NCBI GenBank assembly: GCA_037132275.1
Contig: JBAXPK010000015.1
Location: 1 to 47,123 of the forward strand
DNA length: 47,123 nt
Direction: 5' to 3'
Origin: JAABPW01 sp037132275
GTDB lineage: Bacteria; Verrucomicrobiota; Kiritimatiellia; CAIKKV01; CAITUY01
The notes beneath the pieces are model-generated. The model saw nothing but the letters and a program-made list of their open reading frames with translations. It was not told where the DNA came from and did no database searches. The position numbers were made by a program, and so were the translations under genes. Shown here in pieces: positions 7,863 through 15,799 of this stretch (position 1 is the first letter of the stretch; each line of letters begins with the position of its first letter).

Positions 7863-8888
7863 ATGAATGCAAGTCGTGCCATGGCAATGTGGGAATCGGT
7901 TCGGGTCTTGAGGCAAGCTTTTGGGGAACAACAGGCGATCGTGCGCCACGTACACACACTCGCGGCAGGTGCCGTGTGCTCGCCGAGCGATACCCCAACC
8001 GCGTTTGCCGTTGATCTCGATCCTGCGCCGGGACCGCTCCTGACCCTGCGCCGCAATCTGTTCTCCACCCTCTTCCAATCGACCTATCATGTGTTGGAAG
8101 TCGCCCCCGAGAGACGAATACTCTACGGCTCAATCAACTACTTGTTCCGCATCTGGGTGACAAGCGCCGACAATCTGCTTGATCAGGAAGACAAAGTGAC
8201 GCTGCCGATTCGAATGCCGGGCCAATCCCGCGTGATGCGGCAGGTTGTCGCCATCATGGCCGCTGACCGCATTCTGGAGCACATGTTGAACACCGCCGTA
8301 CTCGAAGGGCACATCACGCGGGAAGAATCGGCCGTCCTGTCCAAAGGCTCTCTTCAGGTTCTGCTTCCCAGCGCCGCGCAGGAAGCGACCGAGGAAGGTG
8401 GCATCACGAACCGGCCCAGACCGGAGTATGTACTCGACACGATTCATCGCCTGAAAACAGGGATGCTGTTCCAGTTGCCGTTTATGGGTCCCGAGCGCAT
8501 TGAACACGATGTGGACAGATCGAAGATGAAAGTTCTGAAGAACGCGCTCATGGCGTTTGGCCTTGGTTGCCAAATCCTCGACGACATTCGCGATATGGCC
8601 CGGGACCATCGCGAGCGCCGTCACAATTATATTCTTTCCTGCCTCCAGTGGAGCGCCGATCCCTATACACGAACTCTCGACAAACGCCAGCCAGAGGTTG
8701 AGGAGCGGCTTCATACCGAGGTGCCACATGTCGTTCTCCCTGCCGCCCGTCTAGCCATGGCGCGTCTGTGTGAGGGGTTAACCGCATTGAGTCGGGAGGG
8801 ACTCAACATTCGGAATACGGCGATCAACACCATGGCGGGCGTCCTTTTTGACTCACTTGACTTGGCGGACATAAAATATGCACTCTGA
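7863..8888 (+). CDS. class I isoprenoid-fold enzyme (polyprenyl/squalene synthase-like)
   Basis: A 341-residue, all-alpha, probably soluble enzyme. Two acidic motifs mark the class I isoprenoid synthase fold: ADNLLDQED (residues 102-110) at the place of the first Asp-rich region, and QILDDIRDMARD (237-248) as the second, with a true DDxxD. The first motif is not a standard DDxxD, so a normal chain-elongating prenyl transferase is doubtful. It may be a divergent synthase joining or cyclising prenyl diphosphates; the product is unknown. The ATG at 7863 follows GGAGG at good spacing; the frame extends up to 7800 without support. It is the first gene of a four-gene operon and overlaps the methyltransferase by 11 nt. 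Confidence 0.75.
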   Translation: MNASRAMAMWESVRVLRQAFGEQQAIVRHVHTLAAGAVCSPSDTPTAFAVDLDPAPGPLLTLRRNLFSTLFQSTYHVLEVAPERRILYGSINYLFRIWVTSADNLLDQEDKVTLPIRMPGQSRVMRQVVAIMAADRILEHMLNTAVLEGHITREESAVLSKGSLQVLLPSAAQEATEEGGITNRPRPEYVLDTIHRLKTGMLFQLPFMGPERIEHDVDRSKMKVLKNALMAFGLGCQILDDIRDMARDHRERRHNYILSCLQWSADPYTRTLDKRQPEVEERLHTEVPHVVLPAARLAMARLCEGLTALSREGLNIRNTAINTMAGVLFDSLDLADIKYAL

Positions 8889-9597
8889 ACACATTGACAG
8901 CGACCTGTTGACGGCGCGCGGTATCGGCTGCCTACCCAAGCCGCCCGGCAACCCGGCCCGGCAAACATCCGGACGCACTCTGGATCATGTGGCCGGTGTT
9001 TATGATCTGATCGAACCTCTGATGATGTTCGGCCTGGACCGGGTCATCCGGCGGGAGGTCGTGGAGCTGCTATCGCTAAAGGGCAGCGAGAGAGTACTGG
9101 ATGTCGGCTGCGGCACGGGAACCCTCACTCGCCAAATCGCCTGCGCTTTTCCCCACGCACAACGGTCATGCGTGGTGGGCGTGGACGCCGCGACAGCCAT
9201 GATCGCCGTCGCGCGCCGCAAGGCGAAAATGATGAACAATGTTGTCTTCGAGGCCGCGCTGGCGGAACAACTTCCCTTCACGGACGGCTCTTTCGATTAC
9301 GCCGTTTCGACTATGTTTTTTCATCATATTAATGCCGACCTCAAATGCCGTTCGTTGAATGAAATTTGGCGAACGCTGGTTCCCGGAGGGAAAGCCGTGG
9401 TGGTTGATGTCACACCTCCGACGAATTGGTTCGGCACAGTCTGCGTTTGGGCGGGATACGTTCTGTTCCAACAGGCAGAGATTCGAGAAAACATCGACGG
9501 TAAACTGGAGGAGGCGTTCAATCGCTCCAAATTCCGGCGGTGGCGAAGCGTGGCCCATCACGCCGGGTATGTGTCGGTTTATGAATTGGAAAGGTAA
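8878..9597 (+). CDS. UbiE/MenG-like class I SAM methyltransferase
   Basis: A 239-residue Rossmann-fold methyltransferase. The SAM motif I is VLDVGCGTG (residues 73-81), followed by an acidic VVGVDAATAM segment, a motif II-like FDYAVSTMFFHHI, and LVPGGKAVVVDV. The preceding HVAGVYDLIEPLMMFGLDRVIRR resembles the lead-in of UbiE/COQ5 quinone methyltransferases, suggesting a prenylated or lipid substrate, but the C-terminus differs and it should not be called MenG. It overlaps the isoprenoid-fold gene by 11 nt, so the two are translationally coupled and likely act on the same compound. Confidence 0.85.
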   Translation: MHSEHIDSDLLTARGIGCLPKPPGNPARQTSGRTLDHVAGVYDLIEPLMMFGLDRVIRREVVELLSLKGSERVLDVGCGTGTLTRQIACAFPHAQRSCVVGVDAATAMIAVARRKAKMMNNVVFEAALAEQLPFTDGSFDYAVSTMFFHHINADLKCRSLNEIWRTLVPGGKAVVVDVTPPTNWFGTVCVWAGYVLFQQAEIRENIDGKLEEAFNRSKFRRWRSVAHHAGYVSVYELER

Positions 9598-9622
9598 ACA
9601 AATAAAGGGAGAAAAGAGATAG

Positions 9623-10249
9623 ATGAAAAGGAAAATCGGGATTTTAATAGTATTAGTGGCAATGATGGTCATGTCGAACGTCCGCGCCGACACAGCGGAC
9701 AACGTCATGGCCACCGCAGTGAGCAACTATGTCGCCCGCGTTATGAAAGGACTTCAAGGTGTGGCGGAGCAGCAGCCCACCGCGGATACCTTCAGAGCGC
9801 AGATGAAGCCATTCATGGAAAGCACACCGGGGGTATTTGGCGCTTCGCTAATCGACACGAATTTTGTTATCCGGCAGGTTTATTATCGCCGGGATTTTCT
9901 CGCCGTGGGCTTTGACCTGAAACGCGTCAGCGAACTGGATTACTTCTGGAAACTGATGCGGAAGAATCCGGAACCCCAACTCAGCGAGCCCGGTCACGGC
10001 AGTCTCATTCAACCTCGCCTGGTGGCGATGCGTTACCCGATCGTGGTGCACGGGAGCTTCAAAGGCATCGTGTCGGTGATGATTCATACCGATGATTTTC
10101 TGCAAGCCGTCGGCTTGAGCCAATGCCGTGCCTTCAAAATCATCTGCCTGGGAAAACTTGCGGAACAGAAGGGCGAATTGGCCGAAAAACATGATGAGAT
10201 CAAACTCACGCTACCCTCCACCGAATGGGTGATCCAGTTCCAGAAATAG
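9623..10249 (+). CDS. secreted Cache/PAS-like single-domain protein
   Basis: A 208-residue protein with a clear signal peptide (MKRK, hydrophobic stretch, likely cleavage after NVRA near residue 22). The remainder looks like a small Cache-type sensor fold: a helix about 25-60, GVFGASLIDTNFVIRQVYYRR as strands, and AMRYPIVVHGSFKGIVSVMIHTDDF, which matches the 'interior' strands and the end of a Cache domain. No kinase, methyl-accepting or membrane domain is attached, so it should be free in the periplasm. It might bind a ligand and signal to the short-loop kinase encoded divergently, or act as a carrier; both are inference. A GGGAG sequence precedes the ATG. Confidence 0.65.
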   Translation: MKRKIGILIVLVAMMVMSNVRADTADNVMATAVSNYVARVMKGLQGVAEQQPTADTFRAQMKPFMESTPGVFGASLIDTNFVIRQVYYRRDFLAVGFDLKRVSELDYFWKLMRKNPEPQLSEPGHGSLIQPRLVAMRYPIVVHGSFKGIVSVMIHTDDFLQAVGLSQCRAFKIICLGKLAEQKGELAEKHDEIKLTLPSTEWVIQFQK

Positions 10250-10259
10250 GAGACAAAGT

Positions 10260-11114
10260 ATGCATGTTTTTATTGCAGGCGCAGGGGGACCCCTCGGGAA
10301 AAAGTTGATCACCGCCTTTCTGGATCGGGATCTACAGGTTACGGCGATGGGGTACAGTAAGCAGGAGTTTGCCGGGTTGTATCATCCCCGCCTCACTACT
10401 CTGGCGTGTGATGTCACGAAGCCGGAGCAACTCAACGGCGTGTGCAAGGGAGCGGACCTGCTCGTGTCCTGCCTTGGCATCACGCGAATGCGAAACCGAA
10501 TGACCCACATGGACGTGGATTACCAAGGCAACCTGAACCTGCTCAAAGAGTGCGAAAAGCAAGGCGTCCGAAAGTTTACGTTCATCACGCCGGTTGGCGC
10601 CGAACATGGCGAAACGCATGGGGTTCCGTTACTCCAGGCCAAGCATCTTTTTAAAAAAGAGTTGAAACGTTCGGGACTGGACTGGGTCATCTTCCGTGCA
10701 GGCGGGTTTTACCCCGATCTTGCCGAGATGGGCAGGATGGCCAAGAAGGGCGCGATGATCGTCGTCGGCTCGGGCTCCCAAATATTTACGCCGGTTGACG
10801 TTCAGGACGTGGCACAGGTGATGGTCGAGGACAGTCTGGCCAAGCGCAATATCGTTGTTGAGATCGGCGGACCGGAAGACATGAGTTGGAACGAGATATG
10901 CCTGACCTGTTTTACCCACTACGGCATGAAACCCAGAATTGTGCATGTGCCTGTCTGGCTATGCCAGGCTTCATTGCCTCTAATTAAGCTTTTTTCGCCG
11001 ATAAATTACGCCATGGGTAAACTCGTCCTCTTCATGTCCACGCACGATTTGCCAACCGAGAAGCGAGGCAAGCTAAGGTTCGCGGATTACCTGACTGCCC
11101 ACAACACCCCCTAG
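10260..11114 (+). CDS. atypical SDR / NAD(P)-binding epimerase-reductase
   Basis: A 284-residue Rossmann protein of the atypical SDR (NmrA/NDUFA9-like) type. The N-terminal dinucleotide motif is MHVFIAGAGGPLGKKL (Gly-rich loop at residues 7-13); then come CDVTKPEQL, GADLLVSCLG, and KFTFITPVGAEHG. LDWVIFRAGGFYPDLAEM corresponds to the substrate region. There is no standard YxxxK pair, as is common in this branch. The C-terminus (about 225-265) is hydrophobic and may touch the membrane. It follows the Cache-like gene by 10 nt with GGAG before the ATG, so it is the last gene of the operon. A redox step on a prenylated product is a reasonable guess only. Confidence 0.78.
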   Translation: MHVFIAGAGGPLGKKLITAFLDRDLQVTAMGYSKQEFAGLYHPRLTTLACDVTKPEQLNGVCKGADLLVSCLGITRMRNRMTHMDVDYQGNLNLLKECEKQGVRKFTFITPVGAEHGETHGVPLLQAKHLFKKELKRSGLDWVIFRAGGFYPDLAEMGRMAKKGAMIVVGSGSQIFTPVDVQDVAQVMVEDSLAKRNIVVEIGGPEDMSWNEICLTCFTHYGMKPRIVHVPVWLCQASLPLIKLFSPINYAMGKLVLFMSTHDLPTEKRGKLRFADYLTAHNTP

Positions 11115-11147
11115 ATCACGGATCCTCGGGTTACCATTATCATCCAC

Positions 11148-11690
11148 TCACGTTTCCCTTTGGGTATTCCGCCGGGTGAAAAGGAGCCAGGCGGCGAGAG
11201 TTTTGGCATCATCAATCAACCCACCGTCGATCATGGACTCGAATTCCTCACGGGTCAGGTATTCCACTGTTATCCGCTCATCCGGGTCACCGTTCTGGAC
11301 GGACGGTGACTCTGCAAGCTCGGCATGAAAAAGATGGATGAGTTCGTCCACATAACCCGGCGAGGGATAAAGCGGCCCCAGCGGGTACAGAGCCACTATG
11401 TCATGCCCCGTTTCCTCCTTGATTTCGCGGGCAGCACAGTCCTCGGGTGACTCACCCTCTTCTTTTCGACCGGCTATGATTTCGAGTACATCGCGCTCTA
11501 CGGGTTTGCGAAACTGACGGACAAAAACAAAGCGCCCGTCGGGTATCTGCGCCACGGCGGCGATGGCGCCGGGATGGCGAATAATCTCGCGATAGGCGCG
11601 CCGACCAGGCTCCAGTTCCACCTGTAGGACTTCAACCGATAGCAGGCGTCCGGTAAACACCGGTGTGATAGATAGTGTTTTCTCATGCAT
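11148..11690 (-). CDS. Nudix hydrolase (ADP-ribose pyrophosphatase-like)
   Basis: A 180-residue protein with a perfect Nudix box at residues 74-95 (GRKEEGESPEDCAAREIKEE and the following TG), giving the REUxEExG metal-binding core. LGPLYPSPGYVDELIHLF downstream, with Pro and Gly around residue 15 after the box, fits ADP-ribose pyrophosphatases (NudF group). The ATG at 11690 is preferred; the open frame runs to 11783 but the extra part lacks homology. A TATACT hexamer lies 12 nt before the start, so the leader may be very short. It converges with the SDR gene; no clear terminator is seen in the 33-bp gap. Confidence 0.88.
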   Translation of the reverse strand: MHEKTLSITPVFTGRLLSVEVLQVELEPGRRAYREIIRHPGAIAAVAQIPDGRFVFVRQFRKPVERDVLEIIAGRKEEGESPEDCAAREIKEETGHDIVALYPLGPLYPSPGYVDELIHLFHAELAESPSVQNGDPDERITVEYLTREEFESMIDGGLIDDAKTLAAWLLFTRRNTQRET

Positions 11691-11791
11691 CGATTGGGCT
11701 GAGTATACTGAGTTGAGCCCAAAAGTCATCATTCTTGACGGTGTCGATGGAATCCTCTGGTGGTTCAAGCCCTTTGATGCCATACTGCTGC

Positions 11792-12025
11792 ATGAAAAAT
11801 CAGGAAGCTATTCTTCTTCGGCGAGAGGCCGAGATCAAGGCCGGTCAGGAAAGCCTTGCCCACGCGCTGACGAAAACCCTTGTGATACGTCGATACAAAG
11901 GTAATTGCAAATGCGGTATGATGTTGACGGAGGAGGACAAGAATCCAAATTCGGAAACTTGCCGCTGCCCGCGTTGCGGGAAATCAGGTCCTCCGACATT
12001 GATGGCCTCGGCTTCCCTTAAATAA
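11792..12025 (+). CDS. small zinc-ribbon-like protein, unknown
   Basis: A possible 77-residue protein. A charged helical N-terminus is followed by CKCGM and, 17 residues later, CRCPRCGKSG, a CxC...CxCxxC arrangement typical of a structural zinc site. I do not recognise the family. No good Shine-Dalgarno sequence is seen before the ATG at 11792, and the frame extends to 11735. It lies just ahead of a broken PQQ-propeller gene and could itself be gene debris. Confidence 0.4.
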   Translation: MKNQEAILLRREAEIKAGQESLAHALTKTLVIRRYKGNCKCGMMLTEEDKNPNSETCRCPRCGKSGPPTLMASASLK

Positions 12026-12041
12026 GGGGGTGACGTGCACG

Positions 12042-12383
12042 ATGACCGGGATACATAAGTTGCTCCTGGCGCTTCTCCTCGTCGCACCCCTGAACTTTGC
12101 CTCAGCCGTCATGCCGACCGGTGGAAACTGGCCTGCGTGGCGTGGAGATGGCTCCGGCATCAGCTCCGACACCAACCTGCCGGTGTCCTGGAATGCCACC
12201 CATAACGTTGTCTGGCGCACGCCGTTGCCGGGCGAAGGGAGTTCCTCCCCCATTGTTTGGAACCGGCGCGTTTTCCTCACGGCCTCAACGGATCATGGCA
12301 CAAACCGACTGGTGTTCTGCCTGGATGCGCAGAAGATGGGCTATAGACAGATTTCCTCGGCGGATGTATCTTTTCCACTATGA
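12042..12383 (+). pseudogene. truncated PQQ-like beta-propeller protein (N-terminal fragment)
   Basis: The frame begins with a good signal peptide (LLLALLLVAPLNFASA) and the characteristic start of secreted PQQ-propeller (BamB-like) proteins found in planctomycetes and verrucomicrobia: NWPAWRGDGSGIS, LPVSWNATHNVVWRTPLPG, SSPIVWNRRVFLTAS, RLVFCLDA. Family proteins are about 400 residues or more; here homology stops at about 12332, after LDAQ, and a 14-residue unrelated tail ends at 12383. Only the first propeller blade remains. The break lies directly before the PilZ-PilT gene, whose own leader begins at the junction, so a deletion or recombination joined the two. Confidence 0.8.
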
Positions 12384-12400
12384 CCTGCAAAGGAGAAAAC

Positions 12401-13831
12401 ATGAATGAGCTAAACGAAATCCCAACCGAAGCCTGCGCCATGACTATCGACTGCCAGCCAAGCCCGGATTATCGTGCCCGCAAGCGGGTTCGCTCGCGCT
12501 TTGCCGTGCGATACCATTTGCGTGACGAAGTGGGTTCCGCTGAGCAAACCGTTGAGACCACGGATATCAGCTCTAACGGTCTGGCTTTCATAGCCCCCAC
12601 ATGGTTACCCATCGGCTCACGACTTGAAATTCTTCTCGATCTCCCAACTCTTCTCCAGAGTATCAAGACCCATGCAAGAGTCACCCGCTTGCAGGAAATT
12701 GAGGAAGGCAAGCGTTATCTGGTGGGCGTAACCTTTGAGTCCATCTCCGAGTCGAGCGAGCAGGCCATTGAGAACTATGTGCAAGGTATAGGCGTGAATC
12801 ATATCCTTCGAAAAGCCTTGGAACGGAATGCATCTGATGTCCACCTTGTCGTGAATCGCCCGCCGATGTGTAGAATTGGCGGAAACCTGACCCCCATGGA
12901 TATGCCGCCGCTGCAGCCGACCGGACTCGAGCGCATGATTATGTCGATGATGACCGACAGACAGAGGGAGCAATTTGACAGGGATCTGGAACTCGATTTC
13001 GCGTACGTATTGCCCGAAGGGATACGTTTTCGCGTCAATGTCCACATGGAAATGGGCAACATCGCGGCCGCACTGCGTGTCATTTCGAACAAAATCAGGA
13101 ACATCACAGAACTGGGATTGCCGTCCGTGACTGAGCAACTGGCGAGCCTTCAGAAAGGCATGATCATCGTAACGGGTCCTGCGGGATCCGGGAAGAGCAC
13201 CACCCTGGCAGCCATTGTGGATCTGATCAACAAACAGCGCAGTTGCATGATCATCAGCGTCGAGGATCCTATCGAGTACGTACACTCCGTGCAGCGAAGC
13301 GTCGTCAAGCAGCGCGAAGTGGGTCTCGATACGCACTCGTTCACGAATGCCCTGAAGCACGTGTTTCGGCAGGATCCGAATGTCATTCTCATTGGCGAAA
13401 TGCGTGATCTGGACTCCATCTCCATGTCGATTACAGCCGCAGAGACCGGACATCTAGTATTGACCACGCTCCATACTCCCAGCACGGCGGAGTGCATCAA
13501 CCGTATTATCGATGTATACCCGTCCAGCCAGCAACACCAAGTCCGGAATCAATTGGCCGAATGTCTTCAGGCCGTGATCGGCCAGATTTTGCTCCCCCGT
13601 AAGGATGGGAACGGCATGGCGGTAGCGACCGAAGTACTGATTTGCACCCCTGCCATCCGCAATCTGATTCGCCATGGACAAAGCGAACAGATCCCCAGTT
13701 TCATCCAGTCGGGTGCCCAGTTGGGCATGCATCTCCTGGACAATTCTCTGCTCAATTTGGTCGCTTCGGGAGTTGTCGAATTCGACATCGCCAAGGCATA
13801 CTCTCGAAACCCATCAAAATTCATGCTCTAG
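12401..13831 (+). CDS. PilZ-PilT fusion: c-di-GMP-linked type IV pilus ATPase
   Basis: A 476-residue fusion. Residues about 25-125 form a PilZ domain with the full c-di-GMP signature: RKRVR (27-31) and DISSNG (55-60). Residues about 130-476 are a PilT/PilU-type hexameric secretion ATPase: ASDVHLVV start, Walker A GPAGSGKS (259-266), Asp box SVEDPIEYVH, Walker B VILIGEMRD (328-336) and His box AAETGHLVLTTLHT. PilT powers pilus retraction. Putting c-di-GMP binding in the same chain suggests direct control of retraction. AGGAGA precedes the ATG at 12401. No pilin or other pilus genes are near, so it is an orphan paralogue. It follows a truncated PQQ gene. Confidence 0.93.
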   Translation: MNELNEIPTEACAMTIDCQPSPDYRARKRVRSRFAVRYHLRDEVGSAEQTVETTDISSNGLAFIAPTWLPIGSRLEILLDLPTLLQSIKTHARVTRLQEIEEGKRYLVGVTFESISESSEQAIENYVQGIGVNHILRKALERNASDVHLVVNRPPMCRIGGNLTPMDMPPLQPTGLERMIMSMMTDRQREQFDRDLELDFAYVLPEGIRFRVNVHMEMGNIAAALRVISNKIRNITELGLPSVTEQLASLQKGMIIVTGPAGSGKSTTLAAIVDLINKQRSCMIISVEDPIEYVHSVQRSVVKQREVGLDTHSFTNALKHVFRQDPNVILIGEMRDLDSISMSITAAETGHLVLTTLHTPSTAECINRIIDVYPSSQQHQVRNQLAECLQAVIGQILLPRKDGNGMAVATEVLICTPAIRNLIRHGQSEQIPSFIQSGAQLGMHLLDNSLLNLVASGVVEFDIAKAYSRNPSKFML

Positions 13832-13889
13832 TAAGTGTCATCTGAAAATAGTGGTGTCTTTCACGGATTCAGTATAACATTAAATTGTT

Positions 13890-14393
13890 ATGAACAATCA
13901 TGTTGAGAACGCCAGGATACATCCCGACGGACATGACGCGCAGTCAACACTTTTCCCGTTGTCCGATTTTTCACGCCAACCTGTTTCACCGCGCGAGCTA
14001 TGCGCCAGCATCAACTTGAACTGGATGGCGGCCGTGCGCCTGTTCGAGAACGGTTGGCTGAGTTTTGACCCCGCAGTGGTACTCGAGTTGAGCCCAGTCC
14101 AAAATGCTGAACTGCGTTTCCTGGGAGGACTGGTCGTAGGAGGATGCGAGGAAAGCATGCTGCGCCACCTTTTGGCCGGACTCGTCAAACCGTACGCCTA
14201 CCGGTGGGATCGTCTTTACTACGATTGGGAATCCCAGTGCTGGCAACTCGCTCCCACCCCACCCGACTTTGAAACTCAATTCGAGACGTGGATTGAGCAA
14301 CTGGTCGACACCGGGCAGATGCCCATGCTGGAAAGACTGCGCGCCACCGTAAATCGATCCATCGCCGATCTCCGCCGACTGGGATACTGGTGA
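13890..14393 (+). CDS. hypothetical protein, unknown
   Basis: A 167-residue, probably cytoplasmic protein I cannot assign. It has no signal peptide or membrane helix. The middle part has SPRELCASINLNWMAAVRLF followed by GWLSFDP, which reads like a helix-turn-helix or MerR-like 'recognise and bind' segment, and the C-terminus is Trp- and Tyr-rich (RWDRLYYDWESQCWQ). The last helix ends RSIADLRRLGYW. No Shine-Dalgarno sequence precedes ATG 13890; a TATAAC hexamer lies 11 nt upstream, so it may be read from a nearly leaderless message. Its relation to the PilZ-PilT gene 58 bp upstream is unknown. Confidence 0.6.
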   Translation: MNNHVENARIHPDGHDAQSTLFPLSDFSRQPVSPRELCASINLNWMAAVRLFENGWLSFDPAVVLELSPVQNAELRFLGGLVVGGCEESMLRHLLAGLVKPYAYRWDRLYYDWESQCWQLAPTPPDFETQFETWIEQLVDTGQMPMLERLRATVNRSIADLRRLGYW

Positions 14394-14427
14394 TCGGCCC
14401 CAACGCCTCAAACTTGAAACTTCAAAT

Positions 14428-14451
14428 GATTGTCTTAAGCGTAGGACAATC
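14428..14451. terminator. possible bidirectional terminator hairpin
   Basis: GATTGTC at 14428-14434 pairs with GACAATC at 14445-14451, extended by a G-T and an A-T pair, leaving a 6-nt loop. It lies between two convergent genes ending at 14393 and 14461. There is no long T-run directly after the stem on either strand (a TTTTT occurs 11-15 nt later on the plus strand), so the call is weak. Confidence 0.35.
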
Positions 14452-14460
14452 CGTAATGAT

Positions 14461-15681
14461 TCATTTTTGAATTAATGATCCGTTGGCGTCAATCGACCAG
14501 GTGGGGATGCCCAAGATGGTTCTTAGTCGCTCCTGAATAATAAGCGCGCGCATGTGGGTCTGAGGAATAGCCTGACTTGCCTTCGGGTCATACAGTTCAT
14601 GCAGGAGTGAGTTGCAACTGAAAAGGCCTTTCCTTTCCTGATCCCGCCGTATCCGCCCTACATAAGCGAGATATTTCCCGTAATCGGCATGGATGGCCGC
14701 GGGCGTCATTCCATTCACGGTATCCACGATCGCCGCGATGATCGGCGCTGAGACCGCCGGATGTTGGGCGATCCGACGCGAGAAATCCAGTGTGTTCCTT
14801 TGCGAATTGAGAATATGGGAGGCCCGCGTGACGTTCAATCCCTGCCAGCCCGCATTCAACCAGGCAAACGTCGCGACGGCGGTTTCATTAGAGTTTAAGG
14901 CGACATAGACGCTGAGGGTAGTCGAACGGGTGATTTGGGAAAGCATCCAGGTCATGCCGGACAGATTCAACCCGGGTTTCCCGCTGTAATAGAATAGAGC
15001 CTGATCAAGGGGGCCGACCGGGACTCCGCGGAGGCTGTATGTGGACGGCGCGAGGGTGTCCGAGCAGGAAAACAGTACATCCCGGTCGGCGACCTGGCAG
15101 CGCACAAAAGTGCGCGAATTGGTGTAGGAAAAATAACTTCCGGACTCCGGGTTGGGCGTGATTTCTTCCACTCCGGTCATACGGCCTGTCACATACACTT
15201 GAGTGCCTGTGGGGCCGGTCCCGATGCAGGCATAGGCGCGCTTCATTTCGTTGTTATTGAGGCAGGCGGAATAGCGCAGTGAGGCGGGAAATACAGCATA
15301 ATCAGGAATCCCGGGATGAAAATTGAGGGCAAGATACCGGTCGAGAGGAGTCCGGACCGTCACCACATATGCCGCGCCCGCAGCCCCATTGCGATCAAAC
15401 AGTTTCCAGCCACTATCCGTCACGCAGGCGGCACTCACAAAATCGACTAAGGGTTGAGTTGAACAGGGTGTGAAAGCCGGCTTGGTTCCATCTGCGAAGT
15501 CAAGCAGGGCCTCCACGGCGCCCCTGGCCTTGGAGGGAAATGGCTGCATGGTGGCCACGATTTCACGGGATGAGGCTGGACTCAGGATGACTTCAGAAAA
15601 GGCGTCCGTACAGGCAAGTATCAGCCCCGATGCCAAACCTATTATGTTCACGCACCGAATTTTAATGAGGCTGGAAATCAT
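14461..15681 (-). CDS. exported protein of unknown function
   Basis: A 406-residue protein with a hydrophobic N-terminal export segment (ISSLIKIRCVNIIGLASGLILAC, then TDAFSEV). ILAC could be an imperfect lipobox, or signal peptidase could cut near AFS. I recognise no domain. The mature part is rich in aromatic, Ser and Thr residues and has several Cys residues, suggesting disulfides outside the cytoplasm: TPCSTQPLVDFVSAACV, RYSACLNNN, RAYACIG, VRCQVADRDVLFSCSD. The C-terminal third (ISAPIIAAIV-like stretch to the end) looks helical. The start at ATG 15681 is chosen to give the signal peptide; the frame is open to 15720. It stands alone between convergent and divergent neighbours. Confidence 0.6.
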   Translation of the reverse strand: MISSLIKIRCVNIIGLASGLILACTDAFSEVILSPASSREIVATMQPFPSKARGAVEALLDFADGTKPAFTPCSTQPLVDFVSAACVTDSGWKLFDRNGAAGAAYVVTVRTPLDRYLALNFHPGIPDYAVFPASLRYSACLNNNEMKRAYACIGTGPTGTQVYVTGRMTGVEEITPNPESGSYFSYTNSRTFVRCQVADRDVLFSCSDTLAPSTYSLRGVPVGPLDQALFYYSGKPGLNLSGMTWMLSQITRSTTLSVYVALNSNETAVATFAWLNAGWQGLNVTRASHILNSQRNTLDFSRRIAQHPAVSAPIIAAIVDTVNGMTPAAIHADYGKYLAYVGRIRRDQERKGLFSCNSLLHELYDPKASQAIPQTHMRALIIQERLRTILGIPTWSIDANGSLIQK

Positions 15682-15799
15682 GGGGGTCAAGCGTTCAATC
15701 GACCATGCACTGCCAGCCATATCGTTTCCTGACCCGGAGCCGTCTATTCAACATGGAGCCGAACATGGGCCTTGATACCGGCCCAGTTCCCCTTCTCCA

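Noticed and set aside
12617..13453. Minus-strand frame of 278 codons
   Set aside because: Antisense to the PilZ-PilT gene, whose motifs are unambiguous; no family features in this frame.
15766..15785. TGGGCC/GGCCCA inverted repeat as a terminator after the HU gene
   Set aside because: Only a 6-bp stem with an 8-nt loop and no T-run on either side; not enough to call.
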